This document shows positions 8,405 to 16,744 of a stretch of DNA of 40,139 nucleotides, in pieces. This stretch comes from a virus: positions 1 to 40,139 of the IMG/VR virus record IMGVR_UViG_3300032322_001884, one strand, 5' to 3'. The translations under genes were made by a program, and so were the position numbers. The notes beneath the pieces were generated by a model that was not told the DNA's origin, made no database searches, and saw nothing but the letters and a program-made list of their open reading frames with translations. Within the stretch, counting starts at the first letter, position 1. Each line of letters begins with the position of its first letter.

Positions 8405-8412
8405 TATTTATA
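8405..8412 (-). promoter_or_regulatory. T4-type late promoter TATAAATA
   Basis: Exact TATAAATA on the minus strand in the 26-base gap between the dehydrase gene and the GT2-TPR gene. The predicted start at about 8399 leaves a leader of about 12 bases with AAAGGAATTT before the ATG at 8386. Confidence 0.7.
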
Positions 8413-9756
8413 TTATACTCTAATATTATTTGCTTTATGAAAGTAATTATTCACAACTTCTTCGATATAATCTAATTGTTCATCTGTTATAACGGGGCTA
8501 GTGCCTAAGAAAAAAGTATCTGTTGTTACTTTAGTTGATATGGGAAAATCTTTTTTCGGGTTTCCAGAATAAATTTCCCCATAAGCTGGTTGAAGTAGCA
8601 CATTTCCACCAAAATAATTTCTAGTCTGTATCTTATTATCTTCAAGATACATAGTAAATTCAGTTCTCTTAAGATATACTCCATCTCTTATTGTCAATGG
8701 GAATGCAAACCAAGAAGGATCTGATTTTTCTGTTGCTTTTGGTAAATGAAATACTTTATCATATTTTGAAAAAATTTGATAAAGACGATCAAAGTTTTTC
8801 TTACGAATTTTAATTATTTCTTCTAATTTTTTAAGTTGTACAAGTCCAATTGCTGCTTGTAAATCTAGTGGTTTTAAATTATAACCAATTTCTTCATAAA
8901 CATATTTGTGGTCAAAAATTTCATCTGGAAAACTTGGCAACCAATTACTAAATCTCTTTTTACACATTCCATTCTTTAAACATGCTGAACCTTTCCCATA
9001 GCAATAACATCCTCGGCCCCATTCTCTTAAACTCTTAATAACAGTTTCTTGTTGTTCTGTATTACATGCAACAAATCCACCTTCACCCATTGTAATATGA
9101 TGTGCTGGATAAAATGAACAAGATGCAAAATCCCCAAAAGATCCTAATAATTTTCCATCGTACATACTCCCAAGAGCGTCACAACAATCTTCCAATAAAA
9201 TAAGATTATATTTTTTAACAATGTCCATTAGACGATCCATATTTGGTGGATTTCCAAGAACATGGGCAAATATTAAAACCTTTGCTCCATTTTTTGCTGC
9301 TTCTTCTACTTGATCTAAATTTAGATTCAAAGTATCAAGTTCAATATCAACAAAAATTGGTTCAAAATTATTTTGAATAATTGGATTTATTGTGGTGGGA
9401 AATCCAGCTGCTGGAGTAATTATTTTCGTTCCTATTGGAAGATTATATAATCTTTTTGATTTAAGAGCTGATACCATCAAAAGATTTGCACTAGATCCAC
9501 TGTTGGTCAGTGCTCCATATTGTTTTCCTAATTTACTTTTAAAATCTCTTTCAAATCTAACTCCATTTTCACCAAGAGCAAACCAACCATCTAAAAGACA
9601 CTCTATTGCAGCTATATACTCATCCTTTGATAAGTATGATCCAGAATATTGGATCCAATCTTTACCAGGAATCCAATTTTTCTTTTTTGCTTCAATTATT
9701 TTTTCAATATTTTTTTTAAGGTCTTCTTTTCCAGAATTCACATTAATTTCAATCAT
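8413..9756 (-). CDS. rfbH: CDP-4-keto-6-deoxy-D-glucose-3-dehydrase (E1, RfbH/DdhC type)
   Basis: A 447-residue member of the DegT/DnrJ/EryC1/StrS fold that uses pyridoxamine phosphate to remove the C3 hydroxyl of a 4-keto-6-deoxy sugar, the committing step to 3,6-dideoxyhexoses such as abequose, paratose or tyvelose. The diagnostic site SFYPAHHITMGEGG (residues 214-227) has His220 in place of the catalytic lysine of aminotransferases, as in E1. Cysteines 192, 250, 252 and 259 (C-X57-C-X-C-X6-C, with an extra Cys265) match the iron-sulphur ligand pattern of E1 apart from one spacing residue. Length equals bacterial E1 (about 437). The downstream reductase E3 and the CDP-sugar synthesis genes are absent here, so host enzymes would have to supply them. 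Its start lies 1 base after the stop of the SDR gene. Confidence 0.9.
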   Translation of the reverse strand: MIEINVNSGKEDLKKNIEKIIEAKKKNWIPGKDWIQYSGSYLSKDEYIAAIECLLDGWFALGENGVRFERDFKSKLGKQYGALTNSGSSANLLMVSALKSKRLYNLPIGTKIITPAAGFPTTINPIIQNNFEPIFVDIELDTLNLNLDQVEEAAKNGAKVLIFAHVLGNPPNMDRLMDIVKKYNLILLEDCCDALGSMYDGKLLGSFGDFASCSFYPAHHITMGEGGFVACNTEQQETVIKSLREWGRGCYCYGKGSACLKNGMCKKRFSNWLPSFPDEIFDHKYVYEEIGYNLKPLDLQAAIGLVQLKKLEEIIKIRKKNFDRLYQIFSKYDKVFHLPKATEKSDPSWFAFPLTIRDGVYLKRTEFTMYLEDNKIQTRNYFGGNVLLQPAYGEIYSGNPKKDFPISTKVTTDTFFLGTSPVITDEQLDYIEEVVNNYFHKANNIRV

Positions 9757-9757
9757 T

Positions 9758-10591
9758 TTAAATTCCTAATATTTTATCAATTGCATCATATACCGTAGTT
9801 GAAGGCTTATATTTTAAGTTAAGCAATTTAGTATTGTCAAGATAAATATTTTCGATCTGGACATTTTTATGAAATTCTGGGGTATCTATAGAAATAATAT
9901 TACTTGTAGATTTTATTTTTTCTTTAGCATAATAAATTATATCTTTAATATATGCTGGTTCTGAATTTGATATATTAATTATTTCGTTATGATTAGCGTT
10001 TGTAATACAAATATCAATAGCACGACAACAATCATCAATAAACATATAATCTCTTATTACTTTACCACTATTATACAATTCTACATCCTCATTATTTTTA
10101 ACTTTATTAATTAAATATTGAATTGCGTTTTTCTTTTTTGATATTTTTTTGTCATTACTTCCAATTATATTGGTAAGCCTTAATATTCTATATTTTATAT
10201 TAAATGTATCGCAATATGATATTAATAATTTTTCAGCGGCGTGTTTTGTTATAGAATAAAATCCTGTTGGATTACATATAGATGTTTCTTTTGCTGGAAA
10301 ATCATTAGTTTTTCCATAAACAAACCAAGAACTTATAAAATTAAAAGTTACTGGTGTTTTTTCGTTTATTTTTTTACATTCTTCTAATACAGAAATAAGT
10401 TTTATCAAATTTGTATTAATATCTAAATATGGATCTGTATAAACATTGTAATTATCAACTGTACTAATAAAATATAAAATATTATTAGTTTTTGGAGTAT
10501 TTTGTGATTTTTCTATAAGGATACATTTATCATTATACATTGATACGAATCTAGAACCAATAAAACCAGAAGAACCATAGATAGAAATCAT
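9758..10591 (-). CDS. NAD-dependent epimerase/dehydratase (extended SDR), likely dideoxysugar reductase or epimerase
   Basis: A 277-residue extended SDR. The Rossmann glycine motif is GSSGFIG (residues 6-12), the Ser of SSWFVYG lies at 87-93, and the catalytic YxxxK is Y112-S-I-T-K116. RDYMFIDD near residue 185 is the usual sugar-nucleotide substrate loop. It starts inside the stop of the upstream glycosyltransferase (ATGA overlap) and is followed 1 base later by the E1 dehydrase. That pairing, and its modest length, fit enzymes like CDP-abequose or CDP-paratose synthase (RfbJ/RfbS) that reduce the 4-keto group after E1. Family membership is clear; the exact sugar product is inference from the neighbour. 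Confidence 0.8.
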   Translation of the reverse strand: MISIYGSSGFIGSRFVSMYNDKCILIEKSQNTPKTNNILYFISTVDNYNVYTDPYLDINTNLIKLISVLEECKKINEKTPVTFNFISSWFVYGKTNDFPAKETSICNPTGFYSITKHAAEKLLISYCDTFNIKYRILRLTNIIGSNDKKISKKKNAIQYLINKVKNNEDVELYNSGKVIRDYMFIDDCCRAIDICITNANHNEIINISNSEPAYIKDIIYYAKEKIKSTSNIISIDTPEFHKNVQIENIYLDNTKLLNLKYKPSTTVYDAIDKILGI

Positions 10592-11463
10592 AAATTATAA
10601 AAAACTTTCAAGATTTGATCAACTCTATTTCCAACTAAATGATTTTCTACTATCTTTTTATGAATATTAGTTGCTAATTTATTTCTATATTCATGATCTT
10701 CATATAATCTAAGCATTTTCTCATAAGCTTCTTGCGCTGTAGAAAAATAACATATATCTTCATCTTCAATAAATAGATCATAAATTCCAGTTTCTGGAGA
10801 AATACGATTTGTTATTATTGCATTTCCACATCCACCAGATTCAAATATTCTACGAGTAATTTCATCAAATCTGGCAAATTGATATGTAAAAGTACCAGAA
10901 TTAAAATAATCTGTATTATCATATCCCCAAACATTCTTATTGACAAATTTATCTTTAAATATTTGTGTGAATTCATTAATCAATGGTCTATAGCCAATAC
11001 AAGAAGTAACACAAATATTTTTCCTATTTGTATTTTCTTTTTTATAAAAAACAGAATCATCACACCAATGAGTCATCCAATGAGAGGGTAATCCTCTAGA
11101 AATATATTCTTTATGACATCTTAAATCGGGTGTAAAGAATGCGTCAACATATTTTATTCTTTCTTGATTGTCATTTTTTGTTTGTGGTTCATCTCCGAGT
11201 TCTAAAAATATTTTAGTTTTTATAGATGATTTTAATTTTTTCAATTCATTATCAAAAATTAAGGAAGGGCCACACCAACAAATAAATATTAAATCATAAT
11301 TATTTGCATCAGATATCAATTTATCCATATTACAATTTTTTGGATCTAAAGCATATTGTTTTACAATATAATTTTTTTTACTGAATGCGTTAACTATTCC
11401 TGATGGTGTACTCCATAAATCAGGTTTATTTTCATCAAAATGATATGCTACAGCAATCTTCAT
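10588..11463 (-). CDS. GT-B glycosyltransferase, CgeB/family 1-like
   Basis: A 291-residue protein with a GT-B C-terminal half: TRRIFESGGCGNAIITNR (residues about 200-217), then ETGIYDLFIEDEDICYF and an EAYEKM helix, the arrangement of CgeB-type family 1 glycosyltransferases where the donor nucleotide sugar is bound. The N-terminal half is a Rossmann-like domain (KIAVAYHFDENKP) with FFTPDLRCHKEYISRGLP before the inter-domain region. No signal peptide or membrane helix, so it is cytoplasmic. It overlaps the upstream gene by 29 bases and the SDR by 4 bases, a tightly coupled operon. Substrate unknown. The protein is rich in Asn, Lys and Ile, as are its neighbours. Confidence 0.75.
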   Translation of the reverse strand: MKIAVAYHFDENKPDLWSTPSGIVNAFSKKNYIVKQYALDPKNCNMDKLISDANNYDLIFICWCGPSLIFDNELKKLKSSIKTKIFLELGDEPQTKNDNQERIKYVDAFFTPDLRCHKEYISRGLPSHWMTHWCDDSVFYKKENTNRKNICVTSCIGYRPLINEFTQIFKDKFVNKNVWGYDNTDYFNSGTFTYQFARFDEITRRIFESGGCGNAIITNRISPETGIYDLFIEDEDICYFSTAQEAYEKMLRLYEDHEYRNKLATNIHKKIVENHLVGNRVDQILKVFYNL

Positions 11464-12121
11464 TCAAATATTCCTTTAAATATTGTTGATATTTTTCTTT
11501 TGGACCTTCCTTATTTTCTTTCCATGCAAATTCTGGAAGATCTGCTGTTACTGACATTCGAGATTTACTCATATTTAAATTGGAGATAGTTTTTACTTTA
11601 TTATTTCTGTGTTTAAAAAGATCAATCAAAAAATCATCCCCTCTCCATATTAAATATTCACAAGGAATATCTTTATATAATTTTTTTTCAAGAAACATCA
11701 TAGAACCAAATCCAATTGTTCGATCTGTATGTGTTATATCATTAAAAGTAGGAATCACTGTATCAGAAAAATTACTATAACATGATACATCTATACCTAT
11801 TATAGATTTTTCTTTTTCCAATTCTTCAAAAGTTATATCTAAAAAATCATATTTATCAACAACAACATCATCACTTAATAAAATAATATATTTATTTTTT
11901 GCAATCTTTACCCCAAGATTCCATGAAGGATTAACATATAAATTTTCTGGTGGTTGAATAATTTTTAATTTATTAATATTTAATTTATTCAACCATTCTG
12001 GAGTTTGTTTTTTATCATTATCAATTAAAATTATTTCTCCTATAATATTACATTCTTGAAGTTTTAATAATTCATTTTTAAAATCAACTTTCCATAATGT
12101 TGGTATAATTACAGTAAACAT
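11435..12121 (-). CDS. GT-A glycosyltransferase, family 2-like
   Basis: About 228 residues from the ATG at 12121 (MFTVIIPTLWK), which places the typical first strand of a GT2 domain at the N-terminus and spaces the start one base after the previous stop. An ATG at 12142 would add seven residues. Features are ILIDNDK in strand 2, NPSWNLGVKIAKNKYI before LLSDDVV (metal-binding DD), and RGDDFLIDLFK, the acidic catalytic-base region. The length is short, close to a bare GT-A domain. It overlaps the next gene (10588-11463) by 29 bases in another frame. The acceptor and donor are unknown. Confidence 0.75.
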   Translation of the reverse strand: MFTVIIPTLWKVDFKNELLKLQECNIIGEIILIDNDKKQTPEWLNKLNINKLKIIQPPENLYVNPSWNLGVKIAKNKYIILLSDDVVVDKYDFLDITFEELEKEKSIIGIDVSCYSNFSDTVIPTFNDITHTDRTIGFGSMMFLEKKLYKDIPCEYLIWRGDDFLIDLFKHRNNKVKTISNLNMSKSRMSVTADLPEFAWKENKEGPKEKYQQYLKEYLNEDCCSISF

Positions 12122-12122
12122 A

Positions 12123-12914
12123 TCAAATAACTCTATATCCATTTAAGTGACTAACAATTGGTTCATCATTCCAATTTCCATAAATAAAACATTTGAAATT
12201 TTTAATTGCTTGATCAATTCCCTGTTTATTTGCATAATATTTATAAAAAACATTAAGCGGTCCTTCCACAAATCCACCCTCTTCGTATGTAGGATAAATA
12301 AAAGTTTTCCACCATTTTTGAAATACTTCAGTTCTACAAATATAAGGATTATTTGACCATTGGGTAGTTCTTAGTAAGGGTATTTTGTCAGAAATCTTTT
12401 CGTCTTTATATTTTATTGGAATAAAATCAACAATATCATTATTATTTTTATGTGCATTAAATCGTATCCAATTTATATTGTCATTATTTTCCATTTCATG
12501 TAATATTTCAATGAGATCAATAAAATTATTAAAAATCCAATCATGTTCCCAAAATAGATAATAATCAGTTTTAACTGAATCAATTAATTTTATAAAGTTA
12601 TTTGGAGCAGTAATTATTGGATCATCAATTTCAGATTCATTAACTATTACTTTTAAATTTGGATAAGTATTTTTAAGATTAGTTAAGTTATCTTCATATT
12701 GTTGATCTATTTTTCTATTTTTTCTTTTATCAAATCCAATATGAATATTAATATCGTTTGGTAAGTTTGTTTTTAATAATAGATCATGAATTACACCATG
12801 AACTAATTTAGCACTAGGTGCGCTTGGTATTATTTGGTTTATTCCAATATATTGACCGTTAGTTTCTGTTTTAATAGAATGTGTAGGAATACAAATTGTA
12901 ATATTATATTTCAT
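12123..12914 (-). CDS. Putative GT-A glycosyltransferase
   Basis: A 263-residue protein beginning with ITICIPTHSI, the first strand of a GT2-like fold. The segment DYYLFWEHDWIF (about residues 137-148) holds an EHD in the place of the usual DXD metal site, and WSNNPYICRTEVFQKWW with EEGGFVEGPLN looks like the acceptor/catalytic region. It is cytoplasmic by composition. It overlaps the upstream gene by 4 bases (ATGA) and so is translationally coupled to it. Its similarity to GT2 is weaker than for its neighbours, and the EHD variant makes the call less certain. It could have lost activity or use a different metal arrangement. Confidence 0.65.
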   Translation of the reverse strand: MKYNITICIPTHSIKTETNGQYIGINQIIPSAPSAKLVHGVIHDLLLKTNLPNDINIHIGFDKRKNRKIDQQYEDNLTNLKNTYPNLKVIVNESEIDDPIITAPNNFIKLIDSVKTDYYLFWEHDWIFNNFIDLIEILHEMENNDNINWIRFNAHKNNNDIVDFIPIKYKDEKISDKIPLLRTTQWSNNPYICRTEVFQKWWKTFIYPTYEEGGFVEGPLNVFYKYYANKQGIDQAIKNFKCFIYGNWNDEPIVSHLNGYRVI

Positions 12915-13873
12915 GTTAAAAATACCTCTTTAAATTTATTCATCACGTTTGTTGGATTATATGGACGAACTATATCAGCATAATAATCAAAATCAATCTT
13001 ATTTCTATTAAAATTATTTACTTGCTCAACAAATTCTTCTTTAGATCTATACCACAATCCTTTATCTCCTAAAAATAAAACATGACCAATATCGTGGGTT
13101 GTGTATGGACAAGAAAGCACAGGTTTTCCGTGATAGCAAAACTCTCCTATGGAACAACTAAAAATTTCTCCCATTTGTCTAGCATGAACCATGGCATCAC
13201 AACAATTTATCCAATTTGATTTTTCTTGCATATCAATAATTTTATCTAAATGAATTATCTGTGGATGTTTGTAAAATACATTAGTGTTGACTAAAACAAA
13301 ATAAACATCCTTTCTAGAATTAACAATATCAATAATCCCTTGGAGTGCAAATCCGATATTGAATTCATCAGAACCACCATGACGACCAAACACAATAGCA
13401 TCATTTGGTATACCATATTTCAATCTAGTTTGTTGCTTTGTTTCATTAGGTTCTGGCATATCAAACATATGAGGAACATCTGGATATTTTCCACCTGTTA
13501 TTTTTTCAGAAACCCATTTTGCCACATATGCATATATATCCCCATGTGGTTCAAAAAATTGAAATACTACATGTACTCCAGTTTTACATGAGTCGGGTTG
13601 AATATTATCTTTGTGACCTGCTTTAATTGCATAAAAAAAATCAACTTTATTTGATTCTAAAATATAATCAATTTCACTAGGATCATTGTATCCAAAAACT
13701 GGAAACAATTTACTAAATTTTTCTATAGCAGATATATCATTCAATTGTGAATTTTTATTATATAAAATAACACTTTCGTTATTTAGCAATGTTTGATTAT
13801 ATTTCGCATAATCAAACATTGCTACTTCTGTACCACGAATACCCAATTGTGAGCTATGAAATGCAATTTTCAT
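12911..13873 (-). CDS. GT-B glycosyltransferase (family 4-like)
   Basis: A 320-residue protein. The N-terminus KIAFHSSQLGIRGTEVAMFDY has the GGxE-like loop of GT4 enzymes in the form RGTEVA. After a linker, LKYGIPNDAIVFGRHGG begins the C-terminal Rossmann domain, and MVHARQMGEIFSCSIGEF with YHGKPVLSC (about residues 234-259) is the GT4 donor-binding E-x7-E type region (GE...GEF). Cytoplasmic, no membrane segment. Coupled by 4-base overlaps on both sides (13870-13873 and 12911-12914). It probably transfers a sugar to a growing surface glycan; the donor cannot be told. Confidence 0.78.
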   Translation of the reverse strand: MKIAFHSSQLGIRGTEVAMFDYAKYNQTLLNNESVILYNKNSQLNDISAIEKFSKLFPVFGYNDPSEIDYILESNKVDFFYAIKAGHKDNIQPDSCKTGVHVVFQFFEPHGDIYAYVAKWVSEKITGGKYPDVPHMFDMPEPNETKQQTRLKYGIPNDAIVFGRHGGSDEFNIGFALQGIIDIVNSRKDVYFVLVNTNVFYKHPQIIHLDKIIDMQEKSNWINCCDAMVHARQMGEIFSCSIGEFCYHGKPVLSCPYTTHDIGHVLFLGDKGLWYRSKEEFVEQVNNFNRNKIDFDYYADIVRPYNPTNVMNKFKEVFLT

Positions 13874-14514
13874 ATAGTTTCCTTTTTAAATAAATCATCG
13901 TTATTACTAATTTTCTCATAATAAATATAACCTTTAGACTTCATAAATGAATAAACACTCTCTTTATATAATGGTCGCGCCGCAGTTTCTATTAAAATAT
14001 AATTTATATTAAATTCATTAAAATTAAAATTTTTAAGAGCTTCTAATTCATATCCTTCTAAATCTAAAGATAAAAAATCCACATGAATAATATTATTTTC
14101 TTTTAATATTGAATTTAAAGTTTTTGCTGGAACTAAAATTTGTTCCCTAGTTTTTATTTTTTGTTTTATTTCATTTTTAAATATTTCGTCATAATAATCT
14201 AAACTAAGCAATGCAGATGAACATGCCATTAGACTCTCACCGCTACAATCTTCATTAAAATTTCCACTAATAGAATCAATAGTTTCATCTGAAGATAATG
14301 CACAGTTGTAAAAAAAATTAGATGGATCTCTATAATATTTACAAGTAAGCATTTTTTTTATATTTGGTTCTATTAAAATTCCTTTCCATCCTAAATTTTT
14401 CTCAAGATATAAAGTATTAGATTGTCTAATTCCATCATTAGCACCAGCTTCAATGTAGAATCCATTTTTAAAATTTAAGTCAGAATGTATTAAATCTGGT
14501 AAAAGTTCACCCAT
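13870..14514 (-). CDS. FkbM family SAM-dependent methyltransferase
   Basis: A 214-residue protein with the FkbM signature: GFYIEAGANDGIRQSNT (residues about 18-34, SAM motif I), ILIEPN at 46-51 (motif II acidic residue), FFYNCALSS (about 67-75) and VDFLSLDLEGYELEALK (about 144-160), then an IETA strand. FkbM enzymes O-methylate sugars in surface polysaccharides, glycolipids or natural products. Placed among glycosyltransferases it most likely methylates a glycan residue, perhaps as a cap. It starts 4 bases after the stop of the family 25 gene and ends overlapping the family 4-like gene. Confidence 0.85.
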   Translation of the reverse strand: MGELLPDLIHSDLNFKNGFYIEAGANDGIRQSNTLYLEKNLGWKGILIEPNIKKMLTCKYYRDPSNFFYNCALSSDETIDSISGNFNEDCSGESLMACSSALLSLDYYDEIFKNEIKQKIKTREQILVPAKTLNSILKENNIIHVDFLSLDLEGYELEALKNFNFNEFNINYILIETAARPLYKESVYSFMKSKGYIYYEKISNNDDLFKKETI

Positions 14515-14518
14515 TTTA

Positions 14519-15214
14519 TTATCTCAATGTGCTTTTAAATTTGCCATACTCAGATCCTTGTTTAACCAAAGACGGTTCCCACCAATAAATTTTATGATTA
14601 TGGTTGTGGTGTTGATATCCAAGTTCCCAATCAGAAACCAAATTAAAAGGAAACCAAGTCGATGCTAAATCTTCAATAGTTTTCTTTTTAAGAATAATCG
14701 AATCTGCACATCTTGATGCTGGATGAGATTTCAAGTAAGCAATTTGATTTGTATTAATACTTGATGGCTTTAGATTTGCACCGCTTCCAAAATAAATAGC
14801 ATCCCAATCATCTGGTGTTTGTGAAAGATATTGATGAAAGCGTTCATTGAAATCATCACAAAGAATAACATCATCCTCAAAAAGTATGAACATATTAGCA
14901 TCAACTTTACTTAGTTGTTGGAATACTTTTCCAAATTTAATAGTCAAGGATATTTCAGCAGAATTACATTTTTTTGGATGGTATCCAAGTGCTGCTGAAC
15001 CCCAAAGACTTACTTTTTTTGTCCATTCATGTGAATCTTCTATACCAGAAACATAATGTGTTTTAATAAATTGATCGGTTAATTCATTTGCATCATAATC
15101 TTCAAAAAATGAATAGTTTGAAAATCTAAATTTATTCATTTGATCTAACATATTTTGTTTACGATCAACTAATCTTTTGCAATGTAATATAACTGTTTGT
15201 ATATCAATACCCAT
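14519..15214 (-). CDS. Glycosyltransferase family 25 (LPS biosynthesis type)
   Basis: About 231 residues. QTVILHCKRLVDRKQNMLDQ near the N-terminus is the GT25 pattern (L-R--R---M), and MFILFEDDVIL (about residues 109-119) holds the EDD metal site of this family. WDAIYFGSGA and SRCADSIILKK are also typical. GT25 enzymes act in LPS and lipo-oligosaccharide outer core synthesis. I chose the ATG at 15214 because GAGG lies about 7 bases upstream; an ATG at 15220 would have none at a proper distance. It overlaps the end of the upstream gene by 11 bases. Confidence 0.82.
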   Translation of the reverse strand: MGIDIQTVILHCKRLVDRKQNMLDQMNKFRFSNYSFFEDYDANELTDQFIKTHYVSGIEDSHEWTKKVSLWGSAALGYHPKKCNSAEISLTIKFGKVFQQLSKVDANMFILFEDDVILCDDFNERFHQYLSQTPDDWDAIYFGSGANLKPSSINTNQIAYLKSHPASRCADSIILKKKTIEDLASTWFPFNLVSDWELGYQHHNHNHKIYWWEPSLVKQGSEYGKFKSTLR

Positions 15215-15905
15215 AATCATCCTCTATCGGGAGTATTCCCATATATTCATCACGACAGTTGTACTTTCTATTTATAGAAGATAGATTATTTTTCAAAACA
15301 CATCGCACGGTGTCTTTGAATAATTCGATATTTTGCTGAAATCTAGTTTGAAACAAATGGTACATCTTTTCATCAAAAATTGTACCAATTCCATAATATC
15401 CATATCCAGTTAATCTCCAGATTCCTCCAGATGGTGTTGATTGAAATGATGTTGGAAAATTCATTTTTAATCGTAACTCTGCGTCAACTGCTGCTCTTGT
15501 AAATTCCTGAGCAATATCAGATCGTTTATTATTTACTGCACTAGGTTTACCAATTCTTTCATAATATGGTCTACTTATAACAAGAAATGAAGGAGCACAA
15601 AATAAATCATGTTTTGCTTTTATACAATTTGTAACTTGTGCATTTCCGACCATATAACCATTTGCACAATACTTAATGGCTTCACTTATATACTCTCCTT
15701 TTAATGGAATACAATCTGCATCGATAAAGATAAAAATATCACTATTAATATCATTTTCAAAGATAGAGTCTATCCATTTTCCATGATGAATATTGGCTTG
15801 TGTATAATTTACTTTTAAATTAAAATAATCCATCACCTTTTTATGTGCATCAATTATTTCGGGATTTGTGTTATCCCAATATAAAGTATTAATACTTATT
15901 TTCAT
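15204..15905 (-). CDS. Putative GT-A glycosyltransferase (DXD type)
   Basis: A 233-residue protein with a GT-A-like N-terminal strand (KISINTLYWDN), the segment IFIFIDADCIPL (residues 57-68) containing the DXD motif D62-A-D64, and a later aromatic region WRLTGYGYYGIG that could shape the acceptor site. No membrane segment. It is not clearly assignable to a numbered family. It overlaps both neighbours: the exostosin-like gene by 4 bases and the family 25 gene by about 11 bases. An exact TATAAATA at 15269-15276 lies inside it but is probably coincidence. Confidence 0.7.
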   Translation of the reverse strand: MKISINTLYWDNTNPEIIDAHKKVMDYFNLKVNYTQANIHHGKWIDSIFENDINSDIFIFIDADCIPLKGEYISEAIKYCANGYMVGNAQVTNCIKAKHDLFCAPSFLVISRPYYERIGKPSAVNNKRSDIAQEFTRAAVDAELRLKMNFPTSFQSTPSGGIWRLTGYGYYGIGTIFDEKMYHLFQTRFQQNIELFKDTVRCVLKNNLSSINRKYNCRDEYMGILPIEDDYGY

Positions 15906-16744
15906 TTTAATCTCTTAATAATATTATTATACATTCCATCCAATGAAAAATGAGTTTTCCATAATTGTTTTAGTTTATCTCTCATTTTTAATATTTCATC
16001 ATCATTATATTTTAATAATATATTAGAAATATTTGGTAATTCTTGCTCAGAAATTAATACAGAAAATTCATTCCAATTTAACTCATCTTGCCAAGGTAAG
16101 TAAAAATTATCTGTTATTATGACAGGAATACTTTCTAATTGCATAGCTTCATATAATCTAAAACTATTTAAACCATATCCACGGGGACATAAGCAAAATT
16201 TACTATGTGCAGTAAGATTAATAAATGTATCAAATTCGTTTTGATTTACCGCTGGTGTCCAATTTTTCATGTAAATGATAATATTTTTATTTTCTTTACA
16301 TGCTTCTATCATTTTAATTCTTATTGGATGAGTTGCTGAACCAACAAAAGAAGCAAGAATTGATTTATCTATATCATTTGGAAGTTCTATAGGAATTTTA
16401 GAGCATACTAATGGAATAGAAGTTATATTATTTCCTCTTATATTACCACCAGCAGAAAAACAAATAGTATCTGGTGGTAAATTTTCAATCGGTGCATCAT
16501 CGTGTTGACTTACTGTAAAGTATTTTTTATCTCTTGGAAGATTATTTAAATATTCTTGTAATCCTTGTCTTTTATTATCACAATATAAAGTTGTCCAACT
16601 TATTCCAATATAATTTCTAGAAATATCTGGATTTTCTTTATTGAATCTTGTAAAAAAATAATCTTCAAGATATTCACCTTTATGATATGGTGGGTATACT
16701 GGATATTCTGGAATAGGTCTAAATTGTTTTTCTGTATAAATCAT
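15902..16744 (-). CDS. Exostosin-family glycosyltransferase (GT47-like)
   Basis: About 280 residues. The C-terminal half has the exostosin core SKFCLCPRGYGLNSFRLYEA (residues 184-203 counting from the ATG at 16753), followed by QLESIPVIITDN, LPW, and a W--FSV segment, as in GT47 enzymes that transfer uronic acid, galactose or other sugars. The ATGA at 16744 overlaps the previous stop and is my chosen start; an ATG at 16753 adds three residues. Cytoplasmic by composition. GT47-like genes occur in viruses and bacteria with surface polysaccharide clusters. Substrate unknown. Confidence 0.8.
   Translation of the reverse strand: MIYTEKQFRPIPEYPVYPPYHKGEYLEDYFFTRFNKENPDISRNYIGISWTTLYCDNKRQGLQEYLNNLPRDKKYFTVSQHDDAPIENLPPDTICFSAGGNIRGNNITSIPLVCSKIPIELPNDIDKSILASFVGSATHPIRIKMIEACKENKNIIIYMKNWTPAVNQNEFDTFINLTAHSKFCLCPRGYGLNSFRLYEAMQLESIPVIITDNFYLPWQDELNWNEFSVLISEQELPNISNILLKYNDDEILKMRDKLKQLWKTHFSLDGMYNNIIKRLK

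Noticed and set aside
8413-9756. Simple sugar aminotransferase (PLP type) for the DegT-fold gene
   Set aside because: The catalytic lysine position holds His220 and the E1-type cysteine cluster is present, both of which point to the dehydrase.
12238-12245. Exact TATAAATA on the minus strand inside the gene at 12123-12914, and another at 15269-15276
   Set aside because: An 8-base AT-only box is expected several times by chance in 40 kb of AT-rich DNA. These are inside coding sequence and 48 or more bases from any start, without a terminator or gap.
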